Shown in pieces: positions 17,931 through 26,011 of a DNA stretch of 42,694 bases. The position numbers were made by a program, and so were the translations under genes. Below the pieces are notes generated by a model. The model had not been told where the DNA came from. It saw nothing but the letters and a program-made list of their open reading frames with translations, and did no database searches. The DNA is from Planctomycetota bacterium (GTDB lineage Bacteria > Planctomycetota > Phycisphaerae > UBA1845), in contig JAADIU010000122.1 of the NCBI GenBank assembly GCA_013151185.1, positions 1-42,694 of the forward strand. Direction: 5' to 3'. Every line of letters begins with the position of its first letter. The stretch's first letter is position 1.

Positions 17931-18458
17931 TCATTCCTCCGCTCCGTGAGTGTCGCCAATTCTCGTTCCACACTCCGGGCATACACCGCTCATGTTACCG
18001 GTCAGATCGTACGCGCACTTACCGCAGAGGGATCCGGCGACTTGCTTTCGCACTTGATCTTCGTTGGCACCCCAAAACGTCACTTCGATTTTCGACGAAC
18101 GGAATACTCGCTTGGCCTTGTAAACCAGCACGACGACGACGGGGATTTGAACGCCTGGAACCAAGGCGCCAAGCCACCAGTTCTCGGGGTTTTTGATATG
18201 TGCCCCCATCAGGTCTGTTAAGCTCACGACCGCCCAAGCCGTCCCGCAGAACAGGGCAAAGCCGATCATCGATGTGAACCTTGTTAAACCGAACGCGATA
18301 CGAAAATCGTAATCCAGAGCAACCACCGTCAGGTATACGCTCCAACCCAGTATACAGCGGATAGCAAGACGTTGTCGACGTGCCAGTTGCACAAGATCGA
18401 CATCAGAGACTTTGGTTCGTTTGAGCGACGCGGTCTTTTCTTGCGTGTTGTCTTTCAT
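17931..18458 (-). CDS. membrane protein with C-terminal zinc ribbon (CxxCxYDLxGNxSGxCPECG)
   Basis: 175-aa ORF; hydrophobic helices and LCGKCAYDLTGNMSGVCPECGTRIG. Confidence 0.7.
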   Translation of the reverse strand: MKDNTQEKTASLKRTKVSDVDLVQLARRQRLAIRCILGWSVYLTVVALDYDFRIAFGLTRFTSMIGFALFCGTAWAVVSLTDLMGAHIKNPENWWLGALVPGVQIPVVVVLVYKAKRVFRSSKIEVTFWGANEDQVRKQVAGSLCGKCAYDLTGNMSGVCPECGTRIGDTHGAEE

Positions 18459-18506
18459 TGCATACCACTGATTATGTTGCGCAATCCGAGGCGCGTACGC
18501 TATACA

Positions 18507-18531
18507 TGAGTGAAGCGGAAGTGCGGGGCAC
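18507..18531. repeat. dispersed hairpin repeat family R1, degenerate copy c
   Basis: tgagtgaagcggaagtgcggggcac; partial match to copies a/b. Confidence 0.4.
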
Positions 18532-18565
18532 TAGGCTGGAGACCGAGCGGTTCATTTGGTATCGG

Positions 18566-18605
18566 TCAGTCCCCCATCCTAGAAGGATGGGGGACCCGCG
18601 CGCGG
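18566..18605. repeat. dispersed hairpin repeat family R2, copy b, with perfect 9-bp stem
   Basis: gtcagtcccccatcctagaaggatgggggacccgcgcgcgg; CCCCCATCC-TAGAA-GGATGGGGG at 18571..18593. Confidence 0.75.
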
Positions 18606-18609
18606 CAAC

Positions 18610-19116
18610 TTAGTTTCCGTTCGCACCTTTATCTTTGACCAGCGGGGTGTCGAAGACGTCCTTGCACATTTTGCGAACGCTGTCGTCCCTCGTGGTTTCC
18701 CACTGTTTTCGCGCTTCGGTTAGCGTGCCGCGGCCTCGTACCATTGTTAGATTGTTGTACCGATCGCGGTCGGGCCAGTGCGCCTTGATGTCCACGCCGT
18801 CGAACACAAGTCGCACGCCCGATTCACTCTCCAATTTCAGCATCGGCGTACCACTTATGATTCGCAGTTTTTCCCTGTACGCCGTCCCCCAACCCATGAA
18901 CCGATCTTCGCACAAATGCCATTCCACAAGTTCGCCTTGGTAGCCGCGATCATCAATGTCCATCTTGAATCCGACTAGTTTCGGGCCTCGTCCCGGCTCA
19001 AGATAGAATCACTCGCCGTGGACGATTGCAGGGACGCGCTCAGAACTGTGGCAGCCGAGAACACCAACGACGATCAACGCAGAAGTGATAGGAATGTGGA
19101 GCGTTCGACCGTTCAT
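18610..19116 (-). pseudogene. lipoprotein-like hypothetical gene interrupted by a single in-frame TGA (19009..19011); intact downstream ORF is 18610..18963
   Basis: One frame reads MNGRTLHIPITSALIVVGVLGCHSSERVPAIVHGE*FYLEPGRGPKLVGFKMDIDDRGYQGELVEWHLCED...; lipobox VLGC in the leader; codons checked one by one. Confidence 0.65.
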
Positions 19117-19185
19117 TTGTTCTCTGGCTCGTGCGCGCCCATGCCAGTGCGCGTCAATAGTGTGGGGGAGCGATCCACGATGGGC

Positions 19186-21744
19186 CTACGCCCATTGTAT
19201 CAGGTTTAGGTTGAATTGGTCTGATACGTCGGGCATTTTTGGTAGGATTCTTACTGCGAAGGCGTGCTCTCCGCTTTTGTCGCAGGGTAGGTTGCCTGTG
19301 AAGTGGCTTAAGCCGTCACCGTTTTTCGAGTCGAATTGCATGGCTACTACGTTTCCGTCCTCGATGACTCCGTTGGTGGGCTTGGGGCCGTGGTATAGTT
19401 GGACGGCGACTTCCTTTGGGTTTACGTCACCGAGGCGTACCAATGCCCGGACCTTGACCTTGGCTCCGACGGTATGTTCGCCTTCATCGTCCGCTGCGAA
19501 CGATTCGATGTGTACACTTTTCCACTGAGTTTCGATGCGGTTCTTCCACTCAGCCAGTTCTTTGGCGGCTTGGTAGTTTTGCTCGGTGAGGTGGAGGCCG
19601 TTTTTCATCGCGGGCATGTACAGTTGGTTGACATACTGACGCACCATGCGTGCGGCGCTGAACTGGGCGGTGCAGCTTCGCATGGAGGCTTTCATGCGTG
19701 CAATCCATTTGCGGGGTAACCCGTCGGTCGAGCGATCGTAGAACTCGGGGATGATTTCCCGTTCCAGCGTTTCGTAGATGGCTTCGCTTTCGACTTGGTC
19801 CTGGTACTCGGCGCTGTCGTAGATACGGTCATCGCCAATGATCCAGCCGTTATCCCCGTCGTATGCCTCCGACCACCAGCCGTCCAAGACCGAAAAGTTA
19901 ATACCACCATTGGGTACGACTTTCATCCCACTCGTACCGCTCGCCTCCAGCGGTTTGGTGGGTGTGTTCATCCAAACATCCACGCCCTGTACAAGAAAAC
20001 GTGCGATCGACATGTTGTAGTTTTCGATGAAGACGAATCGACTTTGCAGGTTTTCATCCCTGGCAAACTGAACGATGCGTTTGATGAGTTCTTTACCGAG
20101 GTTGTCGCGCGGGTGGGCTTTGCCTGCGAAGACGAACTGCACCGGTCGATCCGTGCTGGACAGGATTCGAATCAGGCGCTCTTCATCGGTAAGTAGCAAC
20201 GTCGCCCGCTTGTATGGAGCGAATCGGCGGGCGAACCCGATGGTCAGCGCTTCGGGGTTCAAGAGTTCTTCCGTCTCGGCGACAAGGGCGGGTGAATCGC
20301 CGCGCTTCAGTGCCTGTTTGCGAAGGTGGGCCCGCGCTGCAACGACGAGTTGTTCGCGGCGACGTTCGTGTGCCAACCACAGTTCCGAATCGGGGATCTC
20401 ATTCACATGCGTCCAAACGTCGCCGTCATCAGGGGCAGCCGACCAGCTTGGTCCCAGGTATCGCTCGAACAGTCGTTCAAAATCGGGTGCCAGCCACGAT
20501 CGCACATGCACACCATTGGTGACTGACGTGATGGGCACCTCGGGGACGGGGACGTTTGGCCAATTGCCCTGCCACATCTCGCGGGCGACGCGGCCATGGA
20601 CTTTGCTGACACCGTTGCTGTTACGCGACAGATGCAATGCAAGCGTCGCCATGGAGAACGGTTGCTGCGAGTTGGGTTGGGCCTGAGTTTGTCCCAAGCC
20701 GACGATCTCGTCCATCGTGACGCCAAGGCGATCGGAGAACGGTTGAAGATACTTCGTGACCAATTCGCGCGGGAATGTGTCGATCCCCGCAGGGACGGGT
20801 GTGTGGGTGGTGAAGATGGTTGAGCCTGCGACGGCTTCGCGTGCTTGGGCGAAGGATAGGCCGGCAGTTTCGACCAAGTGTCCGATGCGTTCCAACGCGA
20901 GAAACGCGGAGTGCCCTTCGTTCATGTGGAAAACGCTCGGCTCGAAACCGAGCGCCCGCAGTGCGCGTACCCCGCCGAAACCCAGCACAATTTCCTGGCG
21001 GATGCGCATTTGTTGATCGCCGCCGTAGAGCCTGCTGGTGATCGCGCGGTCGTCGGGATCGTTCTCCGGAAGCACCGTGTCGAGCATGAAGACTCGAGCC
21101 CTGCCGACGTTGACCCGGTAAATCTGCGCGTGAACTTCGCGCTCGCCAACCGGGAACGATACCATCAGCGGTTTACCCGAATCGTCCTTCACCAACTCGA
21201 TGGGCAGGTGGTGTACTTCCAACTCGGGGTAATCCTCAAACTGCCAACCGTCTTTGGAGAGGAACTGTTGGAAGTAGCCCTGGTGATAGAGCAATCCGAC
21301 ACCGATCAGCGGAACACCAAGGTCGCTCGCCGACTTCATGTGATCGCCCGCGAGGCAGCCGAGTCCGCCGGAGTAAACCGGCAGGGATTCGTGCAGCCCA
21401 AACTCCATGGAAAAGTACGCCAGCTTTCGGGAGGCGTGTTCGGGGAACGTTTCCGAAAACCATGTGTTGGCGGTTTGGTACTCCGAGAACGAATCGAGCA
21501 CGCGTGCAAGGTTGGCGAGGAAGGAGTTGTCTTTGGCGGCTCGCTCCAGGCGATGCTGCGGAACGGCGGCGAGCATCATGGCGGCATTGTGTTGCACGTC
21601 TTCCCAGAGTTGACGGTCAAGCCGCTGGAACAACTGAATGGCATCGTGATTCCACGTCCACCACAGGTTGTACGCGAGTCGTTTCAAACCTTCGAGGGGT
21701 TCTGGAATAGCCGGTACGACCTTGAATTCCTTGATGCTGTACAT
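19186..21744 (-). CDS. glgP: alpha-glucan (glycogen/starch) phosphorylase, GT35 family
   Basis: MYSIKEFKVVPAIPEPLEGLKRLAYNLWWTWNHDAIQLFQRLD start; VYSGGLGCLAGDHMKSASDLGVPLIGVGLLY; MNEGHSAFLALER; PLEASGTSGMKVVPNGGINFSVLDGWWSEAYDGDNGW. Confidence 0.95.
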   Translation of the reverse strand: MYSIKEFKVVPAIPEPLEGLKRLAYNLWWTWNHDAIQLFQRLDRQLWEDVQHNAAMMLAAVPQHRLERAAKDNSFLANLARVLDSFSEYQTANTWFSETFPEHASRKLAYFSMEFGLHESLPVYSGGLGCLAGDHMKSASDLGVPLIGVGLLYHQGYFQQFLSKDGWQFEDYPELEVHHLPIELVKDDSGKPLMVSFPVGEREVHAQIYRVNVGRARVFMLDTVLPENDPDDRAITSRLYGGDQQMRIRQEIVLGFGGVRALRALGFEPSVFHMNEGHSAFLALERIGHLVETAGLSFAQAREAVAGSTIFTTHTPVPAGIDTFPRELVTKYLQPFSDRLGVTMDEIVGLGQTQAQPNSQQPFSMATLALHLSRNSNGVSKVHGRVAREMWQGNWPNVPVPEVPITSVTNGVHVRSWLAPDFERLFERYLGPSWSAAPDDGDVWTHVNEIPDSELWLAHERRREQLVVAARAHLRKQALKRGDSPALVAETEELLNPEALTIGFARRFAPYKRATLLLTDEERLIRILSSTDRPVQFVFAGKAHPRDNLGKELIKRIVQFARDENLQSRFVFIENYNMSIARFLVQGVDVWMNTPTKPLEASGTSGMKVVPNGGINFSVLDGWWSEAYDGDNGWIIGDDRIYDSAEYQDQVESEAIYETLEREIIPEFYDRSTDGLPRKWIARMKASMRSCTAQFSAARMVRQYVNQLYMPAMKNGLHLTEQNYQAAKELAEWKNRIETQWKSVHIESFAADDEGEHTVGAKVKVRALVRLGDVNPKEVAVQLYHGPKPTNGVIEDGNVVAMQFDSKNGDGLSHFTGNLPCDKSGEHAFAVRILPKMPDVSDQFNLNLIQWA

Positions 21745-22075
21745 CGCGATGGATCCTTGTTTGTGTGTATGGTGCCTGCGCAGCGACGATTTTGCCCGGC
21801 AACGACTCCGCCCTGCGCCATTCGCCGTCCGATAGGGAACGCTTGATTGGCATATCGCCATTCCCGGTCTACTACAACAGTCCCTCCCGGATGGCAAGGA
21901 TTCGGGCATACCGGAGGGGAGGGTGCGAACGGAGCCCAGGTTCAGCCAGTGTGTTCAGCCGGGGAACAACGCAAGCGGGTCATCGCACAGACCGATAATT
22001 CGATCTGATGGGAGGGGCTGCGGTCAACTTGGCCATGCCCCGGCTTGTGATGGCGTCCAATGGGAGAATCCAGCG

Positions 22076-22282
22076 ATGAGAACAAAGCAAAAACTCCGTT
22101 TACACCGAGTGACAGCCGCGTTGGCGGCAGGATGCCTTTGGGCCAACGGTGGCTGCCTTCCCGACAACTTTGCCGCATCACTCGTCGGAACCAGCGCAAA
22201 CCGCCTCTCGAATTTCCTGCTCGACACCTTCGTGATCGAGCCTATCGAGGACGCAGTCTCAGCCAGCCGCGACCCCGCCTGA
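22076..22282 (+). CDS. small secreted hypothetical protein
   Basis: MRTKQKLRLHRVTAALAAGCLWANGGCLPDNFAASLVGTSANRLSNFLLDTFVIEPIEDAVSASRDPA; signal-like N-terminus. Confidence 0.5.
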   Translation: MRTKQKLRLHRVTAALAAGCLWANGGCLPDNFAASLVGTSANRLSNFLLDTFVIEPIEDAVSASRDPA

Positions 22283-22499
22283 CGTTACCGCCACATTGCT
22301 CTCGCCCGCCTGGGTGAAATTTGCAGAACGACTGTCCGAACCGCCAGCGGTACCATCCCCGTGGCGGCTTGCGGATGTGTCTGAATCGCGCTGCCAGCGA
22401 CCTCCGCGCGGTTGATTTCACCCGTCCGACCGGTATCATAGCCCAGCTTATTCGATCAAAATTGCCTGTTTCTCGCATTGCCCACGGAGTCCTGCGGCC

Positions 22500-24476
22500 A
22501 TGATGAAGTTCTTTCGTAAATACAACAAGCATCTTCTCGCCGTGTTCATGGCGTTCCTGCTGGTGTTCTGGCTTGGGGGGACGGCGTTGGATGATATGTT
22601 TTCGCCCAAGGCCTCGAATGAACTGATCGGGTCTTCAAAATATGGTGACGTGAATTCACAGGACACGGTGCGGGCGGAGTCGAACGCGCGGTTGCTGGAT
22701 GGTTTGAGTCGAGGCGCAACGCCGAAAGGACAGATCCCTCGGCGACTCTCATGGACTGCGCAGTTCGGGACCACCGGTGGCGCACCGAGTGAACGCTTGA
22801 CCAATATCGACTGGGTTTTGTTGCAGCGCGAGGCGAAGGAACTCGGCGTTGAGGTATCACCTCAGTTGGCGAAACAGACGTTGCTCTCCATGTTGGGTGC
22901 CAAAGATTCGGACCTGGAGTTCCTCGCGTCGCGGCAGAATGTTGTTGTGGACCGGTATTACGAGGCCTTCGCTGAAGTTCTCACGGTTCTTCAAATGCTT
23001 CAGTCGTTCGAGTCGGCATCGCTTCCGTCGGAGCCCGTCTTGAGGCAGATGGCTCGGAATGGTTTGGAGCGAGCGACGGTGGAGTTGGTCAAGTTTCCCG
23101 GCGTCTCGTTTGCCGATCCGGACAAGACGTTTACGGATGAAGAGATGGCCGCCCAGTTTGAAGAATTCAAAGACAAGCACGCCATCCCCGACAGCCTTCG
23201 GTTTGGGTACTACATCGAGCCCACGGTCGACTTGCAATACATTCGCATCGAGCCTGCGAAAATCAGAGACTTGATGCCGGGTGATGATGACAGCTTCGAG
23301 CGTCAGGCGTTTCGATATTGGCAGCAGAATCAAGCCACCGATCAACGGTTCCGCCTGCCCGCCGATGAGTTGGTCGCCGCGTTTGCGGAACGACGAGAGG
23401 CAACAACGAACGGTGTCACGCCGCCTCCCATCACGCCATACTACGATAATTTTGCTGATGCCCGCACGGTGGCCATTGAGGTCGTTAGAGACGAGCAAGC
23501 CAATCGCGAAGCGAATCGGATCGCAACGGAGCTGGCGCGGAAGCTGGCTGACCCGTGGTTCGAGATCAATGCGGCAAAGGGCGAGTACAAAGCCGCTCCC
23601 GACGAAGTTAAAAAAATCACTTACTACGACGACGTAATCGCGTCTGTTTCTGCGGCGAAACGCTACACCGAGGTCATTGAGGTTGGGCTTCTCAAAGAGA
23701 TCACGCAGCGCGGTTTGTCGAAGACAGAGGGGATCAATGCTGCTCGTCTCGACCTCACCAATGGCCGCAGTCTTCCGTTGGGGGCACTTGCGTTCAGTGT
23801 CGAAGGTCTTGCCGAGATTCCGGACGACAACGACATTGACCGGTCCCTCTATCTGTCGCAGTGGCAGACTCAGAGTAGACCGCTTTTCAATGACGAGGGC
23901 GCAATCTATTTGTTTCGCGTAACGAACACAGCCGAAGGCCACGAACCGACGGGACTGGCTGAGGTGCGTGATCGGGTCGAGGCGGATTTGCGTTTGCTCG
24001 ACGGCATGAAACAAGCGAAGGCGGCAGCGGAGTCGTTTGCTGCGAAGGATACCGGAGGTCCGATGAAGGATCTTTGGGGTGCTGAAACCGATCTGAATGA
24101 TAAGATCACTCCAGACAAGGGCGGATATTTCGAGCCGCCCGGATTTGTTCGAGGCCGCAAGATTGGGGAGGAGCAAGTTCGCACCGTCGAGGGTGTGGGT
24201 TTTGTTTCGCAGACATTTTTGGATGAATCGTTTAAGCTTGCGGCAGAGGGCGAAGACTCGAAAACCGCCGTCGTGGAGTTGGCTGACCAGGCTGCTTGGG
24301 CGGTGGTCAAAGGCAAGTCCTTTTCACCTTTGTACGAAGAAACCTTCAACGCCCAGAAAGCAGAAATGCGCCGTCAGATGAGCCAGATGATCTTTCAGGA
24401 AATGGTTCAATCAAACTGGCTCAGCGCCAAGAAAGTCCGCGAGCGCACGCAATTCAAGTACAACTCCGGCGCGTAA
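22500..24476 (+). CDS. SurA/PpiD-like membrane-anchored protein (peptidyl-prolyl isomerase-associated N-terminal region)
   Basis: 658-aa ORF; MMKFFRKYNKHLLAVFMAFLLVFWLGGTALDD anchor, charged helical body, C-terminal pattern 'RVTNTAEGHEPTGLAEVRDRVEADLRLLDGMKQAKAAAESFAA' typical of PpiD-like proteins. Confidence 0.65.
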   Translation: MMKFFRKYNKHLLAVFMAFLLVFWLGGTALDDMFSPKASNELIGSSKYGDVNSQDTVRAESNARLLDGLSRGATPKGQIPRRLSWTAQFGTTGGAPSERLTNIDWVLLQREAKELGVEVSPQLAKQTLLSMLGAKDSDLEFLASRQNVVVDRYYEAFAEVLTVLQMLQSFESASLPSEPVLRQMARNGLERATVELVKFPGVSFADPDKTFTDEEMAAQFEEFKDKHAIPDSLRFGYYIEPTVDLQYIRIEPAKIRDLMPGDDDSFERQAFRYWQQNQATDQRFRLPADELVAAFAERREATTNGVTPPPITPYYDNFADARTVAIEVVRDEQANREANRIATELARKLADPWFEINAAKGEYKAAPDEVKKITYYDDVIASVSAAKRYTEVIEVGLLKEITQRGLSKTEGINAARLDLTNGRSLPLGALAFSVEGLAEIPDDNDIDRSLYLSQWQTQSRPLFNDEGAIYLFRVTNTAEGHEPTGLAEVRDRVEADLRLLDGMKQAKAAAESFAAKDTGGPMKDLWGAETDLNDKITPDKGGYFEPPGFVRGRKIGEEQVRTVEGVGFVSQTFLDESFKLAAEGEDSKTAVVELADQAAWAVVKGKSFSPLYEETFNAQKAEMRRQMSQMIFQEMVQSNWLSAKKVRERTQFKYNSGA

Positions 24477-24550
24477 GGCTGGTGCTGGATAGGCCAGTTT
24501 GGAAGACCGATTGTTCTAAGGCCCCAGCCGTTCCTGCGCGATATCCATGG

Positions 24551-24657
24551 TAGGGCGCGTCCCGGACGCACCGAATAAACGGATGCAGCAGCGGTAGGGT
24601 GGGGCGTGCCCACCGAAGGTCAAATGCAAGGCGAGATGGTGGGCATGGCCCACCCTA
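24551..24657. repeat. two adjacent REP-like palindromic elements in the convergent intergenic region
   Basis: 24551..24580 tagggcgcgtcccggacgcaccgaataaac (30 nt, 2 mismatches to 39363..39392); 24594..24657 tagggtggggcgtgcccacc ... ggtgggcatggcccaccctac, near-perfect inverted repeat. Confidence 0.8.
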
Positions 24658-24712
24658 CATTCGCTTCGTTAGCCCCATGCTTCAGTAGGCCCACTTCGTT
24701 GGGGTTGTCTCG

Positions 24713-25826
24713 TTAGGATTGGGCGGCGCGCTTCCGCAACATGGCGTCGATAAACGCGCCGAGGTCGCCATCCAACACCGCATCGACGTTGCCTTCCTTG
24801 TGCCCCGTGCGTTCGTCTTTCACCTGCCGATAGGGTTGTAGTGTGTAGGTGCGAATGCGGTAGCCCCAACCGATCTGTCCCTTTTCACCGTACATCTTGG
24901 CCAGCTCTGCGTCCCGTTTGGATTGATGGAGCAGGTAGAGTTTGGCGGCCAACATTTTGCGGGCTGCGGCTCGGTTCTTGTGCTGGCTTCGGTCGTTTTG
25001 ACATTGCACCACGACACTGGTTTCCGTGTGGGTCAAGCGGACAGCCGACGACGTCTTGTTGACATGTTGCCCGCCGGCTCCGCTGGCTCGGTATGTGTCT
25101 TCGCGAACGTCCTTGTCCCAGTCGATGTCGATGGTGATCTCGTCGATTTCGGGTTGCACATCGACACTGGCAAAACTGGTTTGGCGTTTGCCTTGTGCGT
25201 TGAACGGGCTGATGCGCTCCATCCGATGCACACCCATTTCGCAGCGCATGAGGCCGTAGGCGTATGGACCTTTGACGTGAAGGTTGACCGATTGGATGCC
25301 GGCTTCCTCGCCTTCCTTCATGGCCAACTGCTCGACCGAAAACCCACCGCGCTCAAAGAACCGCAGGTACATGCGCATCATCATCTCAGCCCAGTCCTGA
25401 GCATCCGCACCGCCGGTTCCCGCTTGAATGTTGAAGTAGCAATTCCGAGCGTCGTGCTCGCCGGAGAGCAGGGTGATTCGCTCCACGCGATCAATGTCGG
25501 TGGCCATCGATGCCAATTCGGTGCCAAGTTCGGAGACGAGGTCTGGGTCCTCATCCTCCGCCAACATTTCGAGCAGGGCTTTGCTGTCATCGACGCGCGC
25601 AAGGATACTTCGGATCGGTTCGACGGTGGCTTTGAGTTGCTTCAATTCCTGAACGGTGTTCTGCGCAGACTCGGGATCGTTCCAGAAATCGGGCTGGGCC
25701 ATTTTGTTGTTGATTTGCTCCAGCTCTGCCTCTTTGCTTGGGAAGTCAAAGAGAGTCCCGGATTGCGATGATCCGGGCAGTTAGAGACTCAAGGCGGGCG
25801 GGTGCTTCTTCGAGGCTGATGCTCAT
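24713..25826 (-). CDS. prfB: peptide chain release factor 2 with programmed +1 frameshift (exon 1 25826..25749, then skip 25748, continue 25747..24713)
   Basis: GAGGQHVNKTSSAVRLTHTETSVVVQCQNDRSQHKNRAAA (GGQ motif); upstream frame ATG AGC ATC AGC CTC GAA ... CGG GAC TCT CTT TGA C, then +1 frame DFPSKEAELEQINNKMAQPDFWND. Confidence 0.95.
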
Positions 25827-26011
25827 GGACGTTTCTCAACGCAATGGTGTCGACTACGACATTACGAATACAAAGCGCCCACGCTAGTGTGACCGGGCAC
25901 CTGCCAGCATTCTCTTGATAATTCAACATCTCGCAAGGGGGATTGCCGGAGCCTTCCCCCTCGAGCGCAAGTTTGTTGCGCTCCGGTGATCGGATTGATC
26001 GGGATTTACGG

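Noticed and set aside
19009-19011. TGA as selenocysteine codon
   Set aside because: No convincing SECIS-like hairpin by eye immediately downstream and no known selenoprotein similarity; nonsense mutation or error is simpler.
20878-21846. 322-aa plus-strand ORF opposite glgP
   Set aside because: Shadow ORF over highly conserved GT35 coding sequence.
22857-24176. 439-aa minus-strand ORF opposite the SurA/PpiD-like gene
   Set aside because: Antisense of a well-supported coding frame; no motif or natural start.
24923-25771. 282-aa plus-strand ORF opposite prfB
   Set aside because: Shadow ORF over RF2.
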